A stretch of 64,000 nucleotides of DNA from Nymphaea colorata (lineage: Eukaryota > Streptophyta > Magnoliopsida > Nymphaeales > Nymphaeaceae). The notes below the pieces were generated by a model that saw only the letters and a program-made list of their open reading frames with translations, had not been told where the DNA came from and did not search any database. The translations under genes and the position numbers were made by a program. Of this stretch, positions 13,923 to 27,300 are shown one piece after another (the stretch's first letter is position 1; every line of letters starts with the position of its first letter). Where the stretch lies: NCBI RefSeq assembly GCF_008831285.2, contig NC_045138.2:15533934-15597933 (forward strand). The letters run 5' to 3'.

Positions 13923-15786
13923 TGAGAGCATTTATTCCTGTAAAACAGAGGAGAAGATTGGCAGGAGAGAAATGACCAAGTCTGATGGTTGGTTTCTTGG
14001 TTGCCAGATTAATATTCCCAAGGGAACATTGGACGGTTGTAATTGCTTGGATTAAGGTGGTGAATTAAGCGAGAAAGCCATGGATGTACAAGATGTTAAA
14101 ACCTTGCTTGCGCTCATCTAATCTGCCATATCCAGTGGTATTAACTTAGAAGTATGTACATCTAAAAGCACTGTTTACTAAGATCAATATCGTTGTATGC
14201 AAACCTAGAGCAGTGTGGGACATTTTTAAATTACAAACGCAGTTGAGCTTAAAGCGAGGCGTTCATGCTCATTTACATAAAGAACATAATTGGCTTCATG
14301 TTCACCATGTTCCAGGTGGGTCTTTTGGCGTAAGCTGGCGAGGGTTCGTCTAACTTCTGCTTGTCAATAGAAACGAAAAGGGGAAAAGAAAAATTAAACT
14401 CTTCCCACGTCAGTGTGAACCTTGAACCATACTATGAACTTGAAAGTTTGCAGATGCTGCATATCTTGGACGTACTTGACCTAATACATGATGCTTATAG
14501 AAAAGGTTATGAAAAGGTTTAACGTTCTCTTAAAGAAAAGAGAAAAGGAACTCTGTAGCGCATGTTGTTTTTTGCAAACAGCATATTTTAGGGAATAAAT
14601 TTGGATCAACTTAAAGAAGGACATGCTCACGAACTCTTGATTTTAATGGCAAGGGTTGGAGTATTGGATGCAATATCCTGTCTTTAAGATAGATACTTAG
14701 TGCTAAACGTGTCGAGTAATGCAACTACCTAAAAGTTTTGCGGTGATTACCGGACCAACTGTAAATACATGTACTGCTGAGATATAAGTCAAGATTTTAG
14801 GGAACCTTACCATGTGTTCACGGTAAGAATTATTTGCACGCTAGAAAAAGGGAGAATTATGCTCAATTTTTGCACTCGTCACATGCGCGTGTAAGAGGGA
14901 AAGAAGAGAATTTAGCAATAGTATGGAACCTCTACCCGACATGTTCAATGGCTGGTCTCAAAGTTTTTACGTAATTGTGGCTACTTTTACCAAGAACTTT
15001 CATGAACGTCACACTGTTGCAGCAGTCAAAATATGCAGAAAACACTCCATATGTGCTGTGAAAGGGCAAGCAATCAATAGAATATTCTAGAGGCAAAGTA
15101 ACTGAAGTTAGATACTTCGTGCTGTAGCAAGTGAAGACATTGCATTTCTCCTTTCTTATCATGCAACGAAGGGAGATGCTTCTTTGGTGGTAAGTAGTAG
15201 GCCATAGAGAAGAATTTCTCAATTCACGCTAATTCCTCAAATTTACTCCAAATGGTTAAAGATGGTAGGTCCTGTCCGTGTTTGTCATGTTTATTTGATT
15301 TCAAGTGTTTAGCAAATCCAAATTAATTTAGAAAAGGAGAAATCAGATCAGGTGATGCCCAAAACAGGCTAAAGAACAACAGAGGATTGCTGACTGTCAG
15401 GAAAAGATAATGCAAACCATGCATATATTCATACCAAAACATCTATGGACTGGGATAGATTCATATATCTCTTTGTTTGCATTAGAGGATTCCAACACAA
15501 ATGATCGATGCACGACTCTGTGCTTGACAGGGACCAACCGACTAAGGTCTCACGTAATGCAGAAACTTCTACTTTCACAACCCCGATTGCTTCAAGGATG
15601 CTCGCACAATCTCTCTGTTATCTGTCTCTAACTTTTCTCTACCTTTGTGTATCTGTTTCTGACTCATTTGAGTTGCTATATGGGTTTTCGATCATGCCCA
15701 TCATGGGCGGAACCAGATCTAACAGATCGTCTTGGTCTGCTAGCACTGGCATGGTAAGTCTCGTCCGATTCATTCTCAAACTTGTC
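13923..15786. other. Intergenic stretch without recognised genes
   Basis: Open frames are short and on both strands, with no recognisable domain. I see nothing else that can be supported. Confidence 0.4.
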
Positions 15787-16190
15787 ACATCCTGATGTGA
15801 TTCTCAAGGCTATCTTGTGCTTTCTAGATCATCCAAACTCCTGATTCAACGAGGTAACACATTGCTTCCCTCTCACAAGCACCATCCGTTGGTGAATTGA
15901 TACCTTAACTAGTTATCTACAGCATGATGTGACTAGACTATACCAACATGGCAACTCTCCTCATGATATAATAAGGCAGAAATTGCTCTCACAAGCACCA
16001 CTCATTAACGACATTGATACCTTAACTGGTTATCTACGTCAGGATGTGATTAGGGCATACCATGATCACAAATTTCAGTCTCCTGGTAATATGGGAAGGG
16101 ACATTGCTCTCACAAGCACCATCCATTAAGGAAATATACGTATATGCATCGTGATGTGATTAGGGCACACCGCGATTGCACTCAATATTG
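15787..16190. repeat. Minisatellite, about 3.5 copies of a 116-121 bp unit
   Basis: The word ctctcacaagcacc starts at 15870, 15986 and 16107 (spacings 116 and 121). A second word of the type gatgtgattaggg..ataccc recurs in step near 15792, 15922, 16039 and 16151. Units have drifted, with the last two most alike. The apparent 66-codon open frame across it is a by-product of the repeat. Confidence 0.8.
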
Positions 16191-18306
16191 ATTCTTTGCA
16201 CTACCGGCAGTAGGCGTTGGATTTGCACTAACCTGATTCCTTTCAAATTTGATGCCTCCGGATACTGGACGCAACCCCCACAACTGGGGCTTTTGACTTC
16301 CTAGATTTTTGTCCGCCGCAAATAATCTATGGGAAATGATATGAAAACCCCAGAGATATCGTTGCGGTTACAGCGGCAAAGAAATGTAATTGATTGACTC
16401 ATATAGAACAATAATCATATTCTTGGTTTAATCTAAGCAATTACCTGAAAATGACGTGGAATCCACCCACCCAAATTGGTCATTCTTTCAAGGTCCTAGA
16501 CTGAATCTGAACATCGGCTGAATTTCCTTTTTATTGGAAAATGCAACTAATATGAGGATTTATATGATGGTAATCTGCAGATTCCTAATTGCATTACGGT
16601 GGATAAACACCCCTTTTTTCTTGCTAACAAAACTTCCTAGGAAACACATCATAAGGTAATACAATTGCCCTAAAGCAAACTTACACGGTCCAGCAGCAAT
16701 GAAACGGTGCAAGTAGACGAGCAAATAAAAGACCAGAACCATCCCATAGAATTAATGTACACAAAACGTGGTTAGACACCTCATCCATTTCTCTGCCTTT
16801 CATGCCTGCCTATCTGGCTAGAGGCACATCCTCTTTAGCAACTAGGATAACCATTTTAGCATCTTATCTTTCAAGCTCACGTTCCACTACTACACAAGGA
16901 TATAAATGGCTTTCCTAATCCCAAAATAAATCGACAGGCAGGGATGAATGGCATCCCATGGCGAGATTCCAATGATTTCCAATTAGCAGTGCCGTAGTTA
17001 ATGTAAATGTAGCAGAATTTGCACTTTAATTTGTAAACAAGGAATAAATTAAAATATTCCTCAATGCATAAGCTTCTGAGTTGGGAAAGGAATCGCCATA
17101 TCTGTCTGATAATGTAGCCAGGCAAAGCTTCGGAAGAGAACAGCATCACATGGGCAATGGAACCTGAATAATCTCAAAAGAGTTCACGATGCTGAAAATT
17201 TCTCCATTCACCTGGTTAGAAAAAGCCCTCACGTTGAAGGTTAAGAGTTCAATGCGAAGGTGCATCTCCAAAGCCACCTGAGCCTGACTCCTGTCCCATG
17301 AGACAACCCGGCAAAGTCTGTTCCAGAACAGGGCTCCCCATAAAACCACCATCCCATTCAAAGGAACATGATTACAGAACCCTTCTGTTAGGAACATAAT
17401 CTGGCAACAAACAAGGAATACTGAATTACATAGCTAGTTTGGTCATACGTGCAATGATGAGAATTCAGTCTTGATACATCTTCTCGAAAATATATAGTGG
17501 CTGTACCTTGCCCACCTTATAAACTAACTATGATGACATCCAAAAAAGAGAAAATAGGAACAAGGGCCTACCACCTGCTCTTGCTACTGTTTACATCCCA
17601 TTAGTCAATCAAACGGTTGGCTGAAGATGCAAGAAACATAAATGTAGATTACTTCTAGATGACTGCAGTTTGCACTCACATCATTAAAAAATTCATCAAA
17701 ATCAGGGCCCCAAGTTCGACCCCTGAAAGTCAGTAAGTACATTCTAAAGGCAAAAAAATATACAGCACAGTAACCAAATTAAAAAGAAACTTGCTGAAAT
17801 CGTTTTCCTGAAATGAATTTCTTCTATTTTTTAGTGTGTAAATTTTGGATTTCATATTTGGTAGAGCATGTTTATACATGTGAATTTGCCAGCCAACAGC
17901 GTCTGATGATGAGGACAAATAAAAGGCCCCTAGACAACAATATTATGGCTGAAGTCTTCAAGAAAACAAAATTTTGTTTCTGTGTACAAGATCGGTTAAT
18001 ACAAAAGAATTTACAAAGGATGCCACATCTCATCTGACTGAGCATGGATCAACTCCAGCTGATGATAAAGTAGCAAGAGCAATTATCAGCCTCCTGAAGT
18101 CCGTGATGCTTTCCATTGGAAAACTCCATGCTCAAACTACAGCGGCAACCTACACATCCACCACCAAAAGAAAAAGCGGGACAGAAAAATATTAATAGTG
18201 ATGAGCAACTAAACAATATAAGATTGTTAAAAAATGCTCCAAATTCTGGAGAAAATGAATAATAGCATCACCATTATCTCAAACCATCCTGCGACTTTAT
18301 GGTACT
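16191..18306. other. Spacer downstream of the LETM1-like gene
   Basis: The part nearest 18306 must contain the 3' untranslated region and polyadenylation site of the minus-strand LETM1-like gene. The rest has only short open frames on both strands, and I see no gene. Confidence 0.4.
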
Positions 18307-21300
18307 TCAGTCATCAGGTGGGTCCTTTGCTAAGTTATCCATTTCAACAGTGTCATCTGCATTAAGCTCAGAGTGCTCCATTTCCTTCACCTTTTCAAGT
18401 TGCCTCAAGAGATCCAACCTATCTGGTGCATATGTAGACGGTATCTGCAGAGTACAAAACCCAGGTCAGCGAGCCAGTAATGCATTGGGTTTATGCACAT
18501 CCAGATAAAGAAAGAAAGAGTTCAAGTACCAGTGCTGGCACGTATCTTTGAATAGCAGCAAGCATTGCCGCATGCCCCACTGCTGTAACCTGAAAAAGTA
18601 ATAAATGTAATCTCCGGTACTTCGGCATGTGAAGTATTAAAAGCATGACCCAAGCACTACAACCAAAACATGAAAACACACATGCATCTTAATTGAGAAA
18701 GTTTTTCTCACATTGAACTACTAAAATGTCTGGCTTGGCTACTAGCATAAGAGCCTGGCTGTAGCTACACATGCCAAAAGTGAATAATTTTGGTATAATT
18801 TATCCTTAACCATTGATACAAGCCCTTCACATAAGCTTGCCTTATTCCTCTTTGGCCTCACTCAGTTCTGATCCACCTGCATCTAATTTCCTTTCATGAC
18901 ATGTAGGAATTTTAAGTCCCCTCCATGCAATTCTTCTCACCGCAACTAATTCCCAAGCAGCGGAAATTTATTGCCCCCATTGATTTAGATTTAGTTTCAT
19001 GGTAACATTCAGTCAATGTACCAACCGATGATAAAGGCCTGATGTTGTATATTGAATTATTGCAGTCAAAATATCAAGTTGGAGGGATGAAAGATACAAA
19101 CAAGTAATTCTAAGAAAAAATCTATAGAAGCAACACAGAGTCAACGAACATGTACACAGTACACACACACATGCATGTTTCTTCCACAAACAGAGTCATA
19201 TAAGATGTTTGTGATATTTAGATGTTATATACCAAAATTCAATAAAACTCAAACGAGAAAGTACAAGTTCTGAAAAGGAAGCCTAAATTTTACATTAACA
19301 AAGAGGACTCGAACACTTAGATTGCACCATTAGAAGTATCAATGTCAATATTTAGCATCATTGTATGATCAATGGAGAAAACTAATTGATAAAGCAACAA
19401 GGTTACTGGTTAGATTTTATCGTGTTTCATTTCACCATTCAGGTCGTTATGTGCTTCAAGTTTGGAAGTTTATTATGGCCTACCTACAATGAAAGCAAAA
19501 TTTTACACCACTGATGAACCCACCAAGGAACCTAAGTAAACAGTACATGGATATCAATGACCAGGCCATCTATAAAATAAAAGCTCCGAACTTGTATAGG
19601 AACCACTGGAGTTGACATCCTTTTCTACCATGATCGGATATGGATACAAGTAAGCTAGAAAAAACTTCCATATTATCTCTTGAATAACACATAAACTAAG
19701 AAGAGCAGCAGTTTCAACTTTTAAATGGTTAGAAAAAGGCAGAACGTTTGGTCTCTTAGTGAAGGCATCACCAAGTACAGATGAGAAAAAGTTAATGGCC
19801 ATTGTTTTCATAATGAGAACAAAGTACATAAATGAAAAGCATAAGCAATGGTTAGAAACAAGCCCCTAACGAGGCATAAATGCACTACAGGGAACACCAT
19901 ATAGTTGTATTAAGCAGTAACTCCATACATTCCATTTTCCAATACCTGGAAAAAGGAAAGAAGCATAGGAATTCTGATACTCACAGGTAGAAGCATAAGA
20001 ATGCCAATGGGTATTACAGAAGCCAAGTCTGTTACAGTTCTCTGAAGGGCCTTCTTTTCCTTTTCCGTAATTTCATCGCCAGTAATTACCCTCTTGAGTA
20101 AGACTGTTGCTGCTGCTACATCAATGGCCAACAGTTGTGTGCCCTGCCACACATCCTGCTTTTACAAAAGATACACAATTACCCTTCATATAGCCGTCTT
20201 AGACAAATACAGACTCATGGATACCTGTAGATGCACACACATACATATGATAGCAGATAAAAGAACATTATGATACAAGCATTTTACATATATATAAAAT
20301 AAAAAACGGAGTGGGCACTGGACACAACAAAGAGACGGAAAAAAAAGGACATAATCACATAAAGTTAGCAAAATCTAGATAGTATAACCAACTTAAGTGA
20401 GCCATTCATCCAACAGGAAAACAAAAATATCCAGAGTTTTTACTTCATGTAACAGTAAAACCAGTGAACAAAACCTTTCCATTTCATACTTTTTTATTAC
20501 CTGGTATATGAATGAAAGCACAAAAAGGTAAGCACAAGCTTTTTTTTTACTTTAAATTTTGACAGAACTAAACAAATGAACCTAACATTACAATATTGTC
20601 AAAAACATGCAATTTCTCGCACCCTAGGTCGAGACACATCTCCCTGAGTTCAACACTGGTTTTCTTCAACTTAAGGCCAGTTAATGAGTCAAATGACAAA
20701 ATATTTTCAAATTAGTCCTGTCTTCGTATTAGCCATAAGGTTCTCATATCTTTCTTTAGCACTTCAACTTTTGTGCCTCATAGTAATTCAACATCTCTTG
20801 CTCCATAGTCCATCTATTTTACGAATGATAAGAATTGTAAAGTTATCTTACTCTTTTTCTCTAATGAGATCATTTAGTATGATTGTGCTTTATGAGGAAA
20901 AAGGCACTTTTGTGTATTATTAGCAATATTTATCAGGAAATAACTTTTTGGGCTTTTTTATTTAACCATGAAAAAGCTTAGGTGTATTATTAGCAATATT
21001 GAAACCTAGTTCTGTTTCTTCTTATGATCACCTATATTTTGGTGAGCATAATATTGAGAGGCAGAGCAGTACCAAATTATGACAATAGAGACCCGCCTCA
21101 ATTATTAAATTCTTGAACTTCATTAACTTTTAAGCTGAACCACCCATCCAGGTGGATGGGAGCTTAGAACCAAATTTTATGGACATGTTTCAAGTGGAAA
21201 ATTACATTACCCGACAGCAGCTGAGACACTTTAATAAAGCTGCAATTGGTCTAAGGCCATAAAAGCCCTTTCAGACAGACCCGCCTGAGACCCACCTGGC

Positions 21301-24300
21301 CAGCTTCTTAGAATATCAAGCTGCACCTTGAGAAAAATAAATTGGGAAAAAGCCTTACAAGTGGGTCCAAAATTCCAAACAAATATAAAACAAGGTTAAA
21401 TCCATGTAACTAGATCTTAGTCCAATTATGTAACTGAAAAAACAAAGACAAGCACATGGTATCTATTGGGCTAGCTAGCAATAGGCAAAAAGTGAAACCA
21501 GGTCTCAGCAAACATAAGCCAGTTAACTGAAACAAGGATTCAGCTAACTTCACTTTCCCAGTGTAACATGCAACAGGAATATAATGTGATCAAGACAAGC
21601 TTTATCAAAAGAACAGGTAAATGAATAGTATAATACCGCTCCAGTTTCCTTGATCTTGCCAATTGATTTCCCGATGATGCTTTCCTTCTTCTCTGATTGT
21701 GTTGGTGCCGTGCTTGGAGCTTCTGCCACAAGTTTTTCACTAGAACTTTCATTGACAAACTCTTCATCCTGAAAGAGATTTTCTGAATGTCATTACAGGG
21801 CTAAAAGGTGGCTGAGATTCTATACCCATTCAACTCATTTTCCTCATGTACCTCCTCATTTTGGGCATCAGAGGTGCTCCTCTGCACACGCTTCTCAAGC
21901 TGAATCAGTTCATTTCTTAAAAGTTCAAAACGGAGAATATCATTGGTTTCGGCTTTAACATCTCCAGTAATAGTGGTGCCAGATACTTGTGATTCATCAA
22001 CCTAGAAAACAAAAATGTTTATGAAATATTGTAGGGGAGGCACCATGTATATGTACAATAGTTCTACTCAAATGAATGTGATCACACTGGAATTGGAACC
22101 AATTCGCAACCAGGAGCTCTGCTATCAAATTATAATTTCATGCATCTTAAGAAGTCCAAGAAAGTTCACATTGCACCAGCAATAACTAAGTTTTCATTTA
22201 CGGTGAATCAACAGTTGTAACTTCTTGTTGTCACAAGCATAACCACAAATGTCATTTTAGAGTTCTTATCGATGAAGTTTTTCTCAGGTATGTTTAGGCA
22301 AAATTTGTTTTATCCAGGAAAATCTCAAGAAAATTTCAGAGATTTCAAAAAAAATCAAAATATTAAGTGAAAATTAAAATAAATGAAAAACTAATAAGAA
22401 GATATAAAAAATATCTAGATGAAATAATAAAAATGATAAAGTGATGAGCATCATACTGCATGTAGGAGGCCGCATTAAAATACCTAAAACAAGAGGAGAT
22501 AAAACAATGAAACATGTTAGAATACCGTGTAATAGGGAACCGGGTCCGGATATGGACCCGGTACCCATGGGCACGGGAACTGAGGACGGGCTCGGTTCCC
22601 TAGGCGGGTCTCTCTTCCTCCCTCTTTTATTCTAATCACTTATTGTAATTGTTGATTAAGTGACTCCTAGGGTTGCGGTTTTGCCCCTAGGTTAGAGCTT
22701 CCCCGTGGTTTTTCACCTCGTTCCGAGGTTTTCCACGTAAATCCTGTGTTCGTTTTTTCTTTCTCTTCTTCCGCTGCGTATTTCTACAAAACAAAAGTTG
22801 AAAAAACAAACACAAATATTGAAAAAATAAATAAACGAAAAAAAATCCCAAAAAAATGTGATAAAAATGTGATAAATTGGTTTTTACGCTTTTTCAGAAT
22901 ATTGTGTATTTTTCCCATTTCTTTTTGTTTTCATTTTTTCTGTTAATATCGTGATATTTTTGAAAATATTGTAACATCTATGGCTATGGTCACAAGCAAA
23001 TACACATTTTTCTCTACATCGAGATACATGATATAGCTTGTTCACTAGCAATACTAAACTTATATATGTTCATTAAAAGAAGAATCAAAACATCCAAACA
23101 CGTGATCTGAAAACAGCATAAAAAGAAATAGGCTACTTATAACATATCCAAATGAGGGTTACACAATGTCTTACATAAAAACCATGTTATCACCTAAAGG
23201 TACCTTTGAGTTGGTGGCCTCCTATGTCCCAACTGCGCAAGCATATGCACACCAGGTGCATTATTTATGAAAGTCCAAGTTGAGACAGTTGATAGAATAG
23301 TTGATACCACAAGAAAAGAATAAAGTAAGTGCATGTACCATGTGTTTCTGTAAATTTGTACTTCAATGCTTCTTTACAACCCAAATATACTGAATACTCT
23401 ACACCAAACTACTTAAGTGCAAAAGTTTGAGAATTTCACCATCAGGTCATTCTGCAGTCTAATCCATTGTTTACCTCGTAAAGTACCCCTATGTGTCAAA
23501 ACAACTAATTTATGTACATGTTTTTGCTAAATAAGACATGACCAACATACTTTTTCATAAACACATACGTTATCATGTAATCATGGATGCATATATATGC
23601 ACACATGTACGTATGTGCCATGACAATACAAAAGGCATGTGGTTTAGCACAATGGAACTAACAAATTGAATGCATAAATCATATGTTTTCTTTGAAATTA
23701 TTTCATTAACTTCTAATGTTAAAGCCACTAAAGTCCACTCAAAAAGTTATTAGTCTTATGATATAAGAACTAATTAAATGGACAATATAGAAAGTTTGGA
23801 AAATTGACTAATAATTCTGAAAGGAACGAAAAAAAATATATATTAGCACACCAAGGGCGCACTTACAGTTGATTTTGTTGCCAATAATTCCAATCCTGTT
23901 TTCTTTGATCGTGGTGCAAAGAAGCTCCACAAACGACGAGAGTCATGAAAAGCCCTGATATTTAAGTACAAGAAAATGGCAGAAATAGAGAAAATTATGA
24001 GGAAACTGGCACAGGTGATTAAGATGATTACGACAAGAGAAAAGACAAAAGCAAATATGTTGATTTTCACATGAAGGTTTTTACATAGCAAAAATTTAAA
24101 TATGTTTGGAAGAATGACATAAGATGCAGGTGAAATGACAGTTGTACTGTACCTCTTTGTAACTTTATCTTTCTCATTATTAAGCACCATATTATCCTCT
24201 TTTGAAGCGTTTATATTTCCAAAGTGGGCTTCCTTACTGACTGAACTTCGTAAAGCATCCTCTTCTTCCTAGTTAACCACCATTACAACACAATTAAATC

Positions 24301-27300
24301 AATGCTCATAATGTAAGTAGCCGTGAACAAAGAGGCAAATGATACTCAAAGAATACATGGAAATGTATAGGCTAATGCCACATGCAGCATTTGTTACTAT
24401 GCACTCTTTCTTGAAATCTAGTTACTCCATTTCAACTACTACCTTATTATAAAGACCCATGGGCAATCTTTCCTTAACAAGTTTATCAACAGTGTTGTGA
24501 TCCGAGAAAAACCTTCCACAAATTGTGTAGGAGCTTGCCAAGCCAAGGAATGACCAATATATATATATATATATATCAAAAGAGACAGAGAGAGTAAAAA
24601 GAAAAACACAAATTTTAAAAGGAAAATGACAAAATGATATTTAAAATCTGTTATAGCCTTATAGAGGGGAAAGAGAGAGAGTCAATCTTGACTAGAAAAT
24701 ATAGTGAAGGGAGGGGAAAATAAGAAGGAAGAAAAGAAAAAGGGAAGAGAGAGAGGGGAAGGAAGAAAAGGAAAAAACAAAAGAAGTGTTATGTTTTGCA
24801 TGCTTCATATTCAAAAAGAATGACGTCCCAGGCATGTTGATGTGTGTCGATGTTAGTGTCAGTGTCAGACATGGCTATAACACTGAAATATCATGTTTTT
24901 TGAAGTGTCCATGCAGCATAGTTTGTATGTAAGATATATTAGGTCACTAAATTCTAAAATGCCCTTAAAGTAGGAGATCTGGATAATGAATCCATAATGG
25001 ATTGAGACCCAAAAACCAAATAATATGCATAAGCCAAAAAGAAGTCTAACATAACTAACAAATGGGCAAATGTGCGGCTTTAAAGCCATTTGCTGCCATT
25101 TTATTTACTAGAGATGCAAAGTTTTGGATCCAGAACAGGTGTATACACTGGACACCAGGCAAGAGTTATCATCTACAGCAAAAAAATAATAAAACCCTTA
25201 TACTCAATCTGGGAATAGTTGCAACCCCATTGCTATGAATCCAAATCATTCACAGACTAAGAACTCGTGCATGTAAAAGTAATCATCCATGTATGAGGTG
25301 TTTTACCCTGCAGTATGCAGACACACCTAAGCACAGAATTTGAACACAATTATGCAGTAAAAAATTTAAGTCGTGCTAGTATGATAAGAATCTGGGTGTT
25401 TAACACAAATAGGTAAATTATATAAGAAGAAAACCACACAGTCAAATTTAAAGTCTGGAAGATAATATTTCATAATTACAAGCTCATATGAGACACTGAG
25501 AGAAAGTAATGGTTTTAAATTTGTAAGAAACCTGTTGAAGTGATGCTGCCTTGGCTCTGAATGATGCTTCAAGAAATTCAGCCTCCTTTTTAAGTTTTCT
25601 TATCCTTTCCAGATCAGAGCAAGCAGCTTCAAGGTGTTCCTTCCCTGTCTTGGTGCTACTCACATGAAGCTCTTGAAGCAACTCCTCTAACCGCTTCAGA
25701 GCTTCCTCAACACTCTGCAATGCCTGTGGTGTTTTTATTAAACAATTAAATGTGTCAATGATCTTCAGGAAAGCAACGGTAACTTTTTTGGGTAAGAATA
25801 TCCAAAGCTTCATTAATTAATCAAGTTTTAGAATATTCAAATCTTCATTAATTGATCAAGTTTTTGGTTCGCTCCATATAAAAAGTTTATGCTTTTAAGT
25901 AGTTTGTATAACAAGACACTATCAATGGCTTCCTCTCCTGTTTTTCCTTGGAAACAGAGAGAGAAAGTGGGAGAGAGAGACATGTTTTATAAAAAATGAA
26001 AACAGAGCAAGAATTACATTTTCCAAATTAGTGGAAAACCAAGAACTTGTGCATGCCTGTTCAAATGATTCTCCATCTGGCTCAACTAATGAGTCACTTC
26101 GAAGAGCTGCACCTGAATCCCGAGTAGTGACAGTGGATGTTCTTCCCCTGCAGTCAAAGAAAGAAAGGAACCCAACAGAAGGTTAAGTGACAAGTTTGCC
26201 TAATTTCATGAAAATTATTTTTGTGCAACTCAAAAAAACAGAGGTAAAATCAATGTGGGGACCTCTTGTAACTTACTTTAAAACTCCCAGTCTTTCTTTG
26301 CATTGGTTTAGCTTTTGGTGTCTGCGAAAATAATAAATAAGCATTGCAAGTAAAAGACATATAGTCAGGCAAAAGATAAGAGAAAGTAGGTTTATAAAGT
26401 AATTGGAAACATTGCCTCTTTTGACCAAGCGTGTACCAAGATGAATTACCCCCTAGAAAGAAACCTTGCTGCTTTAACATTAGAAGGGTTCTCAAGCCAC
26501 GAGCTGTATTTAATAAAGCTCTCAAACCAATGGAAGCATGTCTCTAGGGCATTCACGATAGCCTCCTTCTTGGAACATCCTTGGCTGTGCCATTCATTTT
26601 CTTCATGCTCATGGCTTGAGGCAACCGAACTATTTGAATAGAATTGAAGCCATTCCAGTTCTTCACAAACGACCTAATAGGAGAAGAAAGACATTTGAGT
26701 TACACTGTTGCTGCAACAATGCCAGTAAGCAAACTGTAGAAACTGCTAAGAGAGCAAAAAAGATTCCATAGAGTATAGCTGACCTCGACATAAAGCTGAT
26801 AGGAACTTATGGAAGAGAGCTGAGGGTAATATAATATGCTTCCACCAATTAGATACCTAGAATGGCCATCAAAACAATATAACATAGCCCATAGGAAAAT
26901 AAGCAAAAACAAAATTGCGAATGAAAGAAAGAACCACATACTAAAGCTTCTCAAAACTGAAGAAAACCTTATGATATCTTCAACAGGATCATCCTTCACA
27001 TCAACACCACTAGTTGAAAGGTATGACTTTGTGCTCCTTCCTAGCGCAATGAAGAATCCAAATATCGCCAAATCCTTTTCCAAAACCTGCAGTTAGCACA
27101 TGCACGTTTGCCCCATCAGCTGGGAAAGAACGCACTGCTTATGCAAAAAATAAGCATAAGCTCTCTAATGAGAAAACCCAACCAAAGTTTGAAACACATA
27201 AAACAATCAAAGTCATTAAATAATTTACCCATCATAATCATGTGCAAGCAAACCAGCTCCATCAGATTGTAGAGCAGGGGCATTCTATTGTAATTATTTG

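Noticed and set aside
13746-14055. Open frames of 61 and 85 codons across the CT/GT repeat
   Set aside because: Their translations are mostly dipeptide repeats from the microsatellite.
16877-17397. Minus-strand open frames of 90 and 83 codons as an extra exon of the LETM1-like gene
   Set aside because: The LETM1-like protein ends properly at the stop at 18307-18309 with the expected family C-terminus; these frames have no matching domain.
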